From: Metallyticus violacea
Taxonomy: Eukaryota; Arthropoda; Insecta; Mantodea; Metallyticidae
DNA length: 64,000 nucleotides
Direction of reading: 5' to 3'
NCBI GenBank assembly: GCA_030762175.1
Contig: CM060838.1
Coordinates: 22,438,001-22,502,000 of the forward strand
How positions within the stretch are numbered: the stretch's first letter is position 1; every line of letters begins with the position of its first letter. The translations under genes were made by a program, and so were the position numbers. Below, piece by piece: positions 24,302 through 35,694 of this stretch. The notes under the pieces were generated by a model. It saw only the letters and a list, made by a program, of their open reading frames with translations, was not told the DNA's origin and did not search any database.

Positions 24302-24366
24302 ATTGGTAGAGCGGAGGAGAAGGCCTAATGACCTTAGCTCTACCAGAATAAATAAATAAATAATTA
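24302..24366 (+). mobile_element. LINE-type 3' hairpin and AAATA tail
   Basis: tggtagagc and gctctacca form a 9-bp stem around a loop containing gaaggcctaatgacctt. It is followed at once by aataaataaataaataa. A 3' hairpin followed by a short tandem tail is typical of non-LTR retrotransposons that end in microsatellites. No reverse transcriptase is attached here. Confidence 0.5.
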
Positions 24367-25268
24367 TTTATATTTTTTTCTGGAATAACAAATTTCATAC
24401 AAAATTCTAAACTTTATATTATTTCCTGACATTTTCTCTGCTTTAAGATATTTCAGCATGTTTGTATGAAAAGGGATGTTTTTATAACGAGATGGTGTTA
24501 AATAGGTATGCTTCATGATAAGAGAAATTCTTTAAAACCGAGAATACATTAAATTTAGTTAGCAAAAGCACACGACCCAGAATAAAAACATACAGTAAAT
24601 AACATTTACACAGGATGCTATGTGGAGAAAGTTGAAAATCCGCTCAACATTTCGGGCCATACCCTAAGGGAATTGCTCGCACTCTGCACACTTTCAATTT
24701 ACATATGTTGGTACACCGTTATCCTAGCAAGGGTTTTCCCATCAGGGAATTCCTTCGAGCATTAAGATCATTTCACAGCGCTTTCATTTCCACTCAGTAA
24801 CGAATTTGGCAAAGTTAAGCATAAACAATGTTACATCAACAAGATTTTCATTGTTTAATGTGCAGGTTTTCCTGTAAACGTGTGAAAAATATCTCAATTT
24901 TTATTAAGTGCTATTTTTAATGATAACCAAATAATTTTATCGTGGATTGAAACATACTATTTTGAAACCATTCATATCGAAAGAATTAAGGAATCAGAGG
25001 AAACGAAAAATGTAGTTTAAGTTAAGTAGTTATTATAGACGAGTACTTGAAATGAAGGGTGAACATAGTGCTATCAGTTATCGTAAATTCTCTGTACAAG
25101 GGTACAAAGCGCACTAACATCGTCGCACGATGCCACTCTACTATTGCAGAAAGGTTCAAGAAAAAGAATAAGAGCCATGCAGAAACTATTTAATTCCCAG
25201 GTGCCTTTATTCTTGAAGAGAAAGTTTCCTTCGAAATACGAAAATTTAAATTCCAGTCACACCGTATG
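24367..25268. other. Unannotated AT-rich stretch
   Basis: No feature supported. Confidence 0.5.
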
Positions 25269-25269
25269 T

Positions 25270-25323
<54 letters not shown>
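25270..25323. repeat. (AAT)n microsatellite
   Basis: About 17 AAT units. The poly-Asn frame across it is not a gene. Confidence 0.95.
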
Positions 25324-25324
<1 letters not shown>

Positions 25325-26484
25325 TGTATTCATACATTAAATGATATAACATTATAAATCGTAATAGGTCTCATTAGATTTAAAAAGATGGTCTCCATCT
25401 AAGAAGCAATATGGTAGGTATATATCACAATAAAAATTAGGTCATTTTTATTTGTTAAAAAACCCATTAACATATAAAATTACTTTTGCTTTGTCACTAT
25501 TTTGCAATTAACTTAGATTGTTATATAGTAACAATTAAAGAATTATTAGGCAATTTATTTAACTTCTATGCAAAAAACTTTAAAAAAAGTTTTGTAATTT
25601 AATCAACCTGATAAAAGATATCTGAATTATATGCCTTTAACTAGTACTAAAAGCATGCATATTAACCATTAATTTTTAGTATAAAAATGCAGTTATATAA
25701 AAAGATTTTAATAATGGATTATTTTAATGCCTTTCTGTATTTTTACTATAACTTTCTTCTGCCAATAAATGTTTGTTTACATGAAAAGGCTTGCCCCAAA
25801 GATAAATGCGATATTGTAAAGCGTAAATACTTCCAATAAAATATATCAGTATTATAAATATTTTTAATTTTGTAATAAAATAAATATCTTAAATAATTTG
25901 GTACAGAGTTTTTGTGGGGATATTCTAATCAAGTTTTTTGTCTTTTGCAACATTATAGATAGTATAAAGTGGTAAATAAAAGCCTTCCAAATAATGCTTC
26001 ATAAAAAGGTATTCTATCGATTAATTAAAAGAGTTTCAAGAAAAAAGTATTGACAAATTGTAATCATTGAGTAAATAAACTGTTGTCCATTCTCATTTGA
26101 GCACTAATACTAATAATAACAAGTGGCCAAAAAGGAGTGCGATAATTCTAAAATATCGCTCTAACGCTGCATTTTTTAAGTCTTAGTGTCTAAAGATTTA
26201 TGCAGAACTTAACAATTTCCCACAACTAGGTGGTTAAGACTCGTGGTAGAAAAATAGTATTATTCCTCTGGTCAAAATCAATTCATATTTTATAGTCCAC
26301 AGTTGAAGGTAAGTCGTTTAAACAACAGAGAGATAGAGAGAGAGAGAGAGATTGTGTCTAACATGCAGATAAAATGTGATTGAAATCATTTCTTTTTACT
26401 CCGTGACAAACGATGACATTACGATTATACCACAAAGATCTTATACAATGTGCAACACATGTTAGTTTTTATGATTCAAAGTGC
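25324..26484. other. AT-rich stretch without recognised genes
   Basis: A short (AG)n run lies at about 26334-26350. Nothing else seen. Confidence 0.5.
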
Positions 26485-27426
26485 CAAGGGTGCCAAAAAA
26501 ATATATACACACTTTCACAGCAGATATCTATTTAATATACTTCTAAGTTGAACTGAAAAATAACGGTAATGTGTAGTATGATGTTCTGTAAACAGATGTG
26601 ACTCACATATATTAGATAGCGTTGCTACGTGACAGGTAAATCAACAATGAACAAATGAAGCCCAGATTACCGTATGATGTTCTGTAAACAGATGTGATCC
26701 ACATATATTATGATAGCGTTGATACGTGACAGGTAAATCAACAATTAACAAATGAAGCCAAGATTATCGTATGATGTTTACCGGCATAACTGTGTCCACT
26801 GTGCAAACAAAGCACACGTTATTCAGGAAAAGGCTGTTAATTTACCTGGAATTAATTTTCGGTGCGGGTTGTCTAATTTTTGAAGGAACAGTAATTGACC
26901 CAGTGTACCTGAACACGATATGCACATTCGTCTTACCCGTCATTCATACACTCTATATAAATGAGGAAATTTTACTTACAACAGGATGTTGTATCTTCAC
27001 ATTACCACCGAGATGTACGTGCATACCTTGATGATAATCTTCCAAGGCACTGGGTAGGACAAAGAGGTCCGACTGGTTTTCCACCGCGTTCTCCGGATCT
27101 AACTCCGTTGTACTTCTACCTATGGGGAACTCTTAAGGATGTTGTATACCGTAGAAAACAAGCTACACTGACAGCACTTCGGGAAGAAATTGAAACGGCA
27201 TGTGTTGCAATCGCTGAGGACACTTTCGCAAACGTTGCTCAATCAGTAATTCAACGTACCCAGAAGTGTATTGACGTCGATGGTGGGCATTTTCAGCAAC
27301 TGTTGAAATCGCAAAAGTCTAAGATGATTAGTGTTCATCATTTTCTGTTTGCGTGAATTAAGTTTTGTTATGTTAACACAGTTTTTCTTAGCTTGAAGTG
27401 TGTATACTTTTTTTTTGGCACCCTAT
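26485..27426 (+). mobile_element. DDE-1 transposon, longest copy (both termini present)
   Basis: The 5' terminus agggtgccaaaaaaatatat and 3' terminus (reverse complement agggtgccaaaaaaaaagta) are inverted repeats. Coding traces on +: VYLNTICTFVLPVIHTLY (about 26900), then after a frameshift FYLQQD with the second catalytic Asp at 26985-26987, HYHRDVRAYLDDNLPRHW, SPDLTPLYFYLWG and LREEIETACVAIAEDTFANV, to GGHFQQLL before the stop. The third catalytic Asp of TPLDF is Tyr (codon 27111-27113), and the usual GAPP after QQD is altered. The helix-turn-helix and first-Asp regions are absent. About 942 bp in all; inactive. Confidence 0.85.
26576..26781. repeat. Two tandem ~97-bp units inside DDE-1
   Basis: Units 26576-26671 and 26672-26769 both begin gtatgatgttctgtaaacag and end near aaatgaagcc. 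About 10 bp of a third unit (gtatgatgtt) follows. They sit in the 5' subterminal region, where transposases of this superfamily often bind. Confidence 0.9.
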
Positions 27427-27788
27427 ATATTTTGGTAATTGCAAACCGCCAATTAGCTACTACATAAATTCTGGTTGTTCCGCAGTAGAAATGAAGTAAT
27501 TGGTTTAATTATATAATTAAAATATTACGTGACAATTTAAGAACCTGTTTATTTGTGAGTGATATGGGTTCAAACTTTATCCAATCTGCACGCTGTGAAG
27601 TGTAACATATTAAAACCCATATTTTATGGTTGGAGTTCACAAAGTATTTTATATGTTTGATGTATCAAACTTATTTAAGCCTTTGAGAAACAACTACTAC
27701 ACTATGCTTTTCTAATTCATGATAAGACAGATTCTTGGCAGCATGTTATCAAACAATATAACTTGCGACAGGCTAAGAATTTAACTTT

Positions 27789-27790
<2 letters not shown>
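27427..27790. other. Unannotated AT-rich stretch
   Basis: No feature recognised. Confidence 0.5.

Positions 27791-27830
<40 letters not shown>
27791..27830. repeat. poly(T) run
   Basis: About 40 T in a row. It could be the tail of a minus-strand retroposon, but the sequence to its right is not recognised. Confidence 0.9.
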
Positions 27831-27831
<1 letters not shown>

Positions 27832-29496
27832 CCCAGTTTCAGGGAAATATTTTTTCCAGTAGGTCTAATTTTGTGTACGGCTCATAGTACCATTGACAAT
27901 CTTACGGCAGTATTCAAGAAGTCAAAAAATATCAACTTCCATTTATGATATGTTTTGATCTACCGCCACAATGCCTTCATTATATTGCAAAAAGTTTTCA
28001 CTATCAATGGTTTCAGGTTCTTATTCTGATTATAAAGCATATGCATTTGACATTTTCTTTATGATGTTCTAATTGGGCATGATGAATGCGCAATTTTGTG
28101 TATATTTTAAACTTTTAATACATTTCTATACTTCCTTGAACCTCTTGAGATGCCTTTTACAGATTACTACATGACGTTTGTGCAACACTTAAACCTTCTC
28201 ACTTATCTCACTTCGACATTTTTAATTTCCGATATGTATCATTAGAGAATTAGCACATTCCAGTTCATAAATTTATATGTTCCATGCCTAAAAGGCCAGA
28301 AAACTAAAGATTACAAACATTTCTTGATGAGGTTGAAAATTAAGCTTTATTCGTTTTAAATTACCAGAAAACTCTTAAATTTGCAATTAAAAGCAAATAG
28401 CATATTTTCCTAATGTTAATAGCGTACAATATTTTACGTCAATGCAGCAGAAAACCTCTCAGTTGATTTATAGGCATCCTGTCAAATTTGCTACAGGAAA
28501 ATACTTCGTTATGACGAAGTAATTGGTGCCTAGTTAGTGTTTGCAATTCGCGGCCATCTTTAGGGCTGCTGCAGCACGTTTACTATCTAATCCTTGAAGA
28601 TTTATGGGTTCAGGGTAATCATGCCAGCAAGTATCATTAATCTCTTATTCGTACGCATGCGCAGGAGGTAGCAATTACACCCAACTCGTTCATCACACCA
28701 CAAACAGGTGTTTACTTGTAATTAAGGGGTTTAAACACACGAGGGTGCGCTATATGACCTGTATTCTGAATGGCATTACACTTACTGTCAGAGAACAATA
28801 GACTACTACTACTACAACTGTCGCTGCTGATCAGGAATCACGTTTTAAGCTTTCGATCTTCAAACGCACAGCTCCGGCTAGCGTTTATTCCTGTAGTTAA
28901 ACTCCATAACTGCAAGCGTTCTTTTATGGGAGCTAATATGACTTATTCCCTTTGGAACAGTTTAAAGTCCTGGATGAATTGTACGCAAAGGGTTCCCAAA
29001 TCTAAATTATCCCTTTCACTGCTCTCAAAATCATCGTTCATCCCTATTTCTATCATAAATGAACAATCAAACCTGCCAGCCGAAAAACTGCGTGTCTTTA
29101 CCCAATAAGGGTTGTAGACTTAAACTACTTGATAGTCCGAAAAAATAAACAAATTAAGTCAACCACAGAGAGGATCTCCAGCATACGAAATTCCCTTTCT
29201 AGTTTTGTGGCAGACTACCATGACACCGTTAGCGAAAAGGATTCTTGTGAAGGACATTTTCCCGTTGAACAAATTACAGACCAATTATTCGGAATTTATC
29301 ATGAGCCATTAGAAATTAATTGCGGTGCGAATTTCTATCAATATATTACTTGATCTAGTTTATATCGTTTCGTCGTGGTGAGAGTTCACCTGGAAGAAGG
29401 AAAGGGGGAGATAGAGAGATAAAAAAACCTGCCAATCGTAGTTCTAAGTCAGTTTGTTTACAAAATGCGGCTCAGTTCGCTCTTTAACCATTTGCT
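27831..29496. other. Unannotated stretch
   Basis: Frames at 28770-29108 and 29129-29353 have no recognisable domain. A small hairpin, tacttcgt-tatg-acgaagta, lies at about 28503-28522. Confidence 0.4.
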
Positions 29497-29562
29497 AGGT
29501 TGCAGGATATTGAACCGACACCCTTCAAGATAGGGTGTGCTAACTTGCAATTGAGTCATCTT
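29497..29562 (-). mobile_element. tRNA-like segment
   Basis: On minus it reads tgactcaattgcaagttagc, an A-box-like start, then caccctatcttgaagggtg, an anticodon-arm-like hairpin, then tcggttcaatatcctgc, B-box-like. Diverged; either a tRNA pseudogene or a SINE head. Confidence 0.4.
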
Positions 29563-29829
29563 TTCTAATTGGCCTGTGGTAGCGCCCGAATAAATCTTAT
29601 CGCCACTATAAACATAACTATAAACAGACTTGCAGAGATGAAAGAAACCTAACAGATAATTGGCGATCAACTGCTAAGAGACCACTAAGTAGAAAAAGGA
29701 GTAAAAAATCAAACTCCTGTTAGTAGAAATACATTGAGCAAACTTTGAAGAAAATTATGCTGTCCGAAAAACTACAAAGCAATAATTTATTATCTGTTGA
29801 TTATTTTGGGATGGAGATTCGTCACCATA
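29563..29829. other. Unannotated stretch
   Basis: Nothing recognised. Confidence 0.5.
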
Positions 29830-29945
29830 AGTCTCCCATGCGACCCATTCTGCCTCAATCTGTTTAACAAGTTGCCTATCCATCATATTTCACGGCTTCC
29901 TTGGACTCCCTCTTGAAATATGGTGAATGGTCCTATCTAGTAGGC
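29830..29945 (-). pseudogene. Possible LINE ORF2 C-terminal remnant
   Basis: The minus strand gives HHISRGSPRKP, a stop, then MMDRQLVKQIEAEWVAW. The RGxPRKxW-like signature is common at the C-terminus of non-LTR retrotransposon polymerases. Short and broken, so the call is weak. Confidence 0.3.
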
Positions 29946-31302
29946 AGTTTGAATTCATTCTTAAACATGATTACAATTTTTTTCTACATTAATCTAGATT
30001 TTGTTTTATAAACTGACCATTTCAAGCTATGACAAGTTTATTAATCTGGAATTTTATGCATGTTCATATATGCGGTTTGTAAACTTTTCATTTACGCAGT
30101 TTGAACTCTTCGTTGATATTTCTTTACTAAAACTTAAAAGTTATGTATTAATTCAGAGACCGCAGTCAATGCATAGAGCTTCGTCAATGTATCTTTTCTC
30201 ATTTTGTGATATAATCTTTGCAATGGTGATAAATTTTATATCAACATCTTGGTGTTTATATACCCAAGTTTAAACCTAAATTAAAATGAAATTATTCTAG
30301 AATTGTGGTACATGGTATTATTTAGTATTGTTGGATCTCCATTAAACACCCTTTCTTTTAATCTATTTAAATATTTCAGCCTTAATTGTTCATTGTGGGA
30401 TTCATGCACATCAGTAAGGCCTCATCTCGTGGGCCCCGGGATTCTTTTCTCTAGTTTTTGAAAGGTGAAGTTTGTTACCTTCCTTAAAAACCTAAAAACC
30501 TAAAAGAACTCCCTCGCTCTCTCCCTCTCTTTCTCACTCCCAGCTAAGATGGTGCATCAAGCTCTCTTTCAAGAATAAAATACAACTATTAAATTAACCA
30601 TCCCACATTACAAATGAATTTAATAAAAACAAAAATAAATGAAATATTTCAACACAGCTCAGTTATTCAATTAACTCAAAACAAAGGTCAAAATAAGTAA
30701 AATTCTAAGTATTGACTTAGTTCAATTACTATGAGGAGATATCGCAGCAAGTAGCGCTACTCTAAACCGATTTTTCACTGTTTGCTGAAGTGACTACATT
30801 CCTCACTGGTACCTAAGCCACATGAATTCAATAAATGTGAACAAAATGTTCGGTTTGAGAAACTTAGTTGAAGTGTAGTGTCATGTCTTCTGTTCTGTAA
30901 TATATGGAGCCCGCTATATGCATTATGAGACATGAGGTCTTCGATTGAACATTAATATAATCAATAAATAAAAATTAAAAATAGATACAAAATGGTATTT
31001 AAGAGGCGTGGAAAAAGAAAAGGGTAACTATTTTCTAACATATGTAAGTATAAATAAATGTAACCTCGAAATCCCTATGGGCTATGGCCTCTTGATAAAA
31101 CAGAGTCTGAGCTTAATACTGACAGCTGGTTCCTGAGGAATAAGATCATAATCTGCAATAGTTCACGGTCACTACACAAATTATTATGATTATTTCACCT
31201 AGCCAGCCATAGTTCACTGTTACACATATACAAAACAAACTTCCTAAGGTATATTGTTCCATCACCACCCTTGGACCTTGTTATTGAAAATTATTCTTTC
31301 AG
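29946..31302. other. Unannotated AT-rich stretch
   Basis: A CT-rich tract lies at about 30509-30541. No gene recognised. Confidence 0.5.
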
Positions 31303-31460
31303 GGTTTTTTCCACTGTCCGTTGCCCCCACTTCGCCCACAACACCCCGGTCCACGTCTGAAGGAATCTGCCTAGCGTATCTTTTGTCGTCCCACATTCCT
31401 CCTGCCGGTTCTAGTGCTCCAAGTTATTCTGTGTCTATGTCCTGTGGTTCAGTCTCAAGT
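31303..31460 (+). CDS. Candidate internal exon, Ser/Pro-rich (unrecognised)
   Basis: A 158-bp segment of clearly higher GC than its AT-rich surroundings. An acceptor-like ttattctttcag precedes it and a strong donor-like gtgagtat follows. The open frame reads GFFPLSVAPTSPTTPRST, SEGICLAYLLSSHIPPAG and SSAPSYSVSMSCGSVSS, rich in Ser, Pro and Thr. It enters in phase 1 and exits in phase 0. The entry phase fits the exit phase of the candidate exon at 16478-16556. No domain is recognised; it could be a chance open segment or part of a repeat. Confidence 0.35.
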
Positions 31461-31517
31461 GTGAGTATATAATTAAAAAATTCATGTCTCTAATATCAAA
31501 CGAAATCAAAGAAATGT

Positions 31518-31800
31518 ACCGCCACGGATGGCAGAGGTCGTTAAGGCGCAAACTTGTGAGCGGGAGGTCTGGGGTTCGAATCCCGCCAGGACCGTCTCCC
31601 TGACTGAGGTTTTTTCCAGGGTTTCCTCAGTCCTCATAAATGGCAAATGCCGGGGAGGTACTCTAAACTTAGGCCTGAAACGGTACCTTCCTTAAAAATA
31701 TATCCTTTCCCAATATATCATTTCATCTCATGTATCATTAGCGTCCATCGCCTGTGGTGCCTCTATAGCAAAAACGGGCTTTAAAGACTATTTATTCATT
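31518..31800 (+). mobile_element. SINE-B full-length copy with target duplication
   Basis: The head at 31518 carries an A-box-like ggcagaggtcgttaaggcgc and B box ggggttcgaatcccgcc. The body has the intact gactgagg/cctcagtc hairpin and ggcaaatgccggggaggta, and the tail ends near aaaacgggctttaaagacta. Flanking caaagaaatgt (31507-31517) and caaaggaatgt (31801-31811) match at 10 of 11 positions. Confidence 0.92.
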
Positions 31801-31914
31801 CAAAGGAATGTTTACAATTTGCGTCGAAACTTGACTCCAAGAATGGTAGGAAAAACGAAAAATGACCACGGAAGAAAATATGTATTTTAATAGTGATATT
31901 ACCTTATAAAGTTT

Positions 31915-32195
31915 ATTTTATTTATTTATTTAACAGCTCAGGTCATCATCGTCGCATTCAATTCAGGGCCTGAAACGGCGAACTATGTTTGCTTAGAGGC
32001 CTCTTCTTTCAGGCTTGAGGTTCTTTTTCGTGCCGTAAATGTACGACACGGGACCTCTGGCTTTACTTCCCTTCCGAAGGAAGCCATACTTAGGATTTTT
32101 ACTCCCGAAAAAATCCATCAATGCTGACTGGGTTTGAACCCGCGATCTTGGGTTAAGAAGGAAAGTATGGTTACCACTACCCCACTAGGACCGAC
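31915..32195 (-). mobile_element. SINE-A copy 4
   Basis: Reverse-orientation SINE-A with its tattta-type tail at the left and full tRNA-like head at the right: B box on + gggtttgaacccgcgatctt, A-box region tatggttaccactacccc. It stands tail to tail with the SINE-B just upstream. No clear target duplication. Confidence 0.9.
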
Positions 32196-33849
32196 ACAGC
32201 CAAATAAGATACATTACTATATTTCTTTACTTTCTTTCTCGTGTTATCTTAGGAAACAGGTGATAAACTCTAGGTTTAATAACACCTATTTTCCTCTGTG
32301 AAACTCGAATCTAGAATATCTGCGAAACTTCCGCCGTAGAAAATTCCAAATATTCTGCATTGATGTTCATGAAGTACTCAAAGTTTCCCTATCATGATAT
32401 TTCTCTGCACCTTTTAGTTTTTTTAATAATGGCTTTACTTATTGCTCTCCTTCACCTTCAACTGTTTTAATGACATCCCGTTCGCAACTTGAAGATTTCG
32501 ATTTTCACCTCCAGTTATTAACAGAAAGCGAGTCAGATCATTAAATTTTAATTATATTTGTTATCTCTCGTCTTCTTTGCAGATGAAGTACTTCCTTAAT
32601 ATATATTTCTACTTCTAAAGTTATATCGCTGTTAGAACGACTTTTGATATTCAGTTGTTTGACCTCTCATAACATTGTTTTGATCGTACGAAATCTATAG
32701 AGTATATTACGTTTCGTGAAAGCATGCAAGCTAATGCGCTTCAGTTAGTCTTTGATTTGATACTTAACAAAACAACAACGAGATCTTTTCGTAATTTCAA
32801 CGTCAAAATTAATTTACTATGTTTTATTATGGACGATAATTTTATTTATTATTAGACAATGAGGCGGCATATTTTCCATCTATATCAATGGGACAAACAC
32901 AAATAAAGGCTCTTGGACACAGATAGAAAGGAAAGCGCCGAACCAACTCTTATATAGTAGTTGGGAATCTTGTAATCTTGCGGTGAAATAAAAACCTGGA
33001 CCTTTCGTCGCACAGTAGATTTATTGCTGTCACAAAAAGTAATAAACCGGCTGACAGAGCGGTGGCATAAGGCTGTATTACAAAGATGTAGCCTTCTAGG
33101 CTATGCCTCATCACTCATACAGTCCTGACAACAGGTTGCCGCTTGCTGTGATGGATGAATGCGGATTAAGTCCTGCACTTCTAGCAGTATTACTTGTAGG
33201 AGGTTTTGTGTTTCAGAACACCAGTCAATATACGAGCCTAAATGAGAATAATCTGCGTGTCACTCAATTGTATTTCATGCAAAAATACATCCACATTTTC
33301 ATTTTACATGATATAACTGCAGAGCTGTTTATAATGAAAAACAATTATTTGCATCGTGTTAATTGTCACTTATTATAAAATACGGACCGTTAAACAGCTT
33401 CTACAACAGAAAAAACAGAAAAAGGAAACAATGTGTTTAAATTATTTCAAAGATAAAAGCCCTTTACAATGTAAATCGGATAAAACTTATAAAATGATGA
33501 AAAGTTTGTGCACCTATGGTGCAAGAATAATAAAGTTGGGTTGGGATGTCATCCTGAATACAATCCCGGAAAAACGGAGAAATAAAACATTAAGTGATAG
33601 GAAAATTAAATTTGCTATTACTATACAGAGATTGTTCACAAAGCAAACACAGAATATTTATTTTAAAATTCACTGTTTTAATAGTTATCTATTTATCATA
33701 CATTTAGCTTGAGTAAAACAAAAATATAAATTTGGACATTAAGGAGGAAGTTTAAAACTGATGTTGAATATAGTTCTCTTTGAAACACATCGCCACTTTG
33801 AAATTTTAAACGGCATCTCTTTATTTTGATACTTAAATTGTAAAGAAGG
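32196..33849. other. Unannotated stretch
   Basis: Frames at 33103-33378 and 33356-33712 show no recognisable domain and AT-biased composition. Confidence 0.4.
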
Positions 33850-34870
33850 AGCAACTTTATCTCATCATTTGTTTTTGAATAATAAATAGGAAAGCATTAT
33901 AAGCAAAACTACGAGATAAGCGGATAAGTTCATCGCTATAAGGACTACAGAAAGTATATATGAACATAATGAATTGTGTGAAATATATATAACGGAAGAT
34001 AACAAATAATCTACAGAATGTAATAGCCTTAAGACGTGGATGTAAATTAAGCCCAGTCCTTTTTAATTTATTTATAAATAATACATTCGATGAGAAAAAG
34101 TCTTTCATTTTCCTCTAGTAAATAATGAATATATACTAGTATTATTATTTGCATACGATTTTTAAAAGGGCCCATTTAAAAAATTTTTAGTAAAGCTATA
34201 GATATTATGAAAAATATGCCTAAAATGGGTTTTGAAATAAAATAAAAATAATAAGTTTTAAGAAAGGGAATAAACTGCGAAGAGACGAGCAATGGAGAAT
34301 GAATGAAATGTAAATATTTAAAAGATCCGATTACCTGGGAGTAGCTCTTAACAGTAATAGAACACAGATGAATCAGAAATTAAGGATGCTAACTGAAGGA
34401 AAATTAGCTACGAAAATGATGAGAACATACATAGGAAAAATAAGTGGAGACAGAAATGTTCTAAGGAAATTTGAGGACTGGATGAAGAATGGGTCAATCT
34501 GCATACACATAATAAATAGAAAATTTTGTAAACAAATCCTAGGCTTACCTAACTCATCACATAATGGGGAATTGAGGATGTTAGGTAACAGAGAAAATTG
34601 AAAGGAAAATTATTGAAATTTTGGTTTAGAATAAGGAATTTAAATGATGGTAAGCCTATAAAATAATGCTTGATTACCCGAGAAAAAAAATGGAACTTGA
34701 ATGAAAGCTAGGGAAGCAAAATATATTTTTATTTGAAAAAATATCAGAAGGATAATGCTCATGGGAATATAATGTTAAAGCATGTTGAATAAAGAACATT
34801 ATTGAAATGAAGGAAATTTTAGCAGTTGTATACACAAAACTTAACTGAGGTGATGCATTCATAAAAAAAT
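33850..34870 (+). pseudogene. Decayed LINE reverse transcriptase
   Basis: Part of a non-LTR retrotransposon ORF2, interrupted by many stops and frameshifts. Visible in order on +: an upstream basic segment (LRDKRISSSL, about 33915); LRRGCKLSPVLFNLFIN (about 34030-34080), the conserved RT motif preceding the catalytic box; LVLLFAYDF (about 34140), corresponding to the FADD box with its first Asp changed to Tyr; YLGVALNSN (about 34330-34355); a thumb-like open stretch at 34368-34601 ending in ILGLPNSSHNGELRML; and further traces downstream. Order and spacing support RT. The clade is not determined. Confidence 0.6.
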
Positions 34871-35038
34871 TACAGTCGGAATCATTGATTATACAGAAAG
34901 CATCGAAATTGCTTTTATTTCGTTTTAAAACAACTATTCATTTTCTATTTGTTTTGGGAGCACAGCTTAATTTACTTGGAAGTTATATTAGAATGGATTT
35001 ATTTTATTTACTTGTAAAAATAAATAAAACTTCTCACA

Positions 35039-35213
35039 TACTCAGAAGTGTATCGACGCCGATGGTGGGCATTTTGAGCAACTGTTGTAACTGTAAACGT
35101 CTAAGATGATTAGTGCTCATCATTTTCTGTTTTTGTGAATTCAGTTTTGTTATGTTAACACAGTTTTTTTCTTTGCTTGAAGTGTGTATACATTTTTGGC
35201 ACCCCCTGTATAA
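35039..35213 (+). mobile_element. DDE-1 3' fragment, copy 3
   Basis: Carries the transposase C-terminus (TQKCIDADGGHFEQLL-like reading, broken) and the 3' untranslated block. It ends in the cleanest terminus in the window, ttggcaccccctgta. 5' truncated. Confidence 0.85.
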
Positions 35214-35569
35214 TGCTCCAAAACTATTATAGAGAATAGCTTGCGTTTCGTTCATTAAGTAGGTTCTAAAGATAAGATATCGACTAAGTTGCATCCATAA
35301 TAAACCTATTAAAATAAAGTGTCTAAATTGTGTTAAATATGCATTAGTACATAGCTAATGAGTACTATATATTTTAGTCACTATTTCAATTAGAAGATCA
35401 ATAAATGTAATAAGCCAACCGCATTGTATTCTATTTGAGGTTATGTCAGAATGCTAATGGTAAGTAAAATAAAGCTAATTTTAATGTTCGTCGTCTTTAG
35501 TTAGTTTTCAAAGACTATTTTCAACATACACGAATTACTATCCTACAAAATGTTTATTTCTTCCTTCAG
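35214..35569. other. Unannotated AT-rich stretch
   Basis: Ends in a pyrimidine-rich acceptor-like tract, tttatttcttccttcag. Confidence 0.4.
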
Positions 35570-35694
35570 GCGCAGCAGTCCCAACGGACCAGGCCAATAC
35601 GACGACCTCTGTAAACACACAGCTTTAGAGGATAGTATTGATGAGATGCTAGTAGTATCTTCCGGATATCCCCTTTGGAGTTAATAAATTAGAA
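35570..35694 (+). CDS. Candidate terminal exon (unrecognised)
   Basis: Follows a strong acceptor-like tttatttcttccttcag. After one phase-setting base the frame reads RSSPNGPGQYDDLCKHT then ALEDSIDEMLVVSSGY and PLWS, ending at TAA (35692-35694). That stop overlaps an AATAAA (35693-35698). The residues look protein-like and the GC content is raised. No domain recognised. Polyadenylation signals normally lie further from the stop, and no upstream exon with matching phase was found, so this is tentative. Confidence 0.3.

Noticed and set aside
25144..25344. Open frame with a poly-Asn stretch
   Set aside because: Produced by an (AAT)n microsatellite.
26576..26781. CRISPR-like direct repeats
   Set aside because: Only two long contiguous units without spacers, located inside a eukaryotic transposon.
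27763..27948. Open frame with poly-Phe
   Set aside because: Produced by a poly(T) run.
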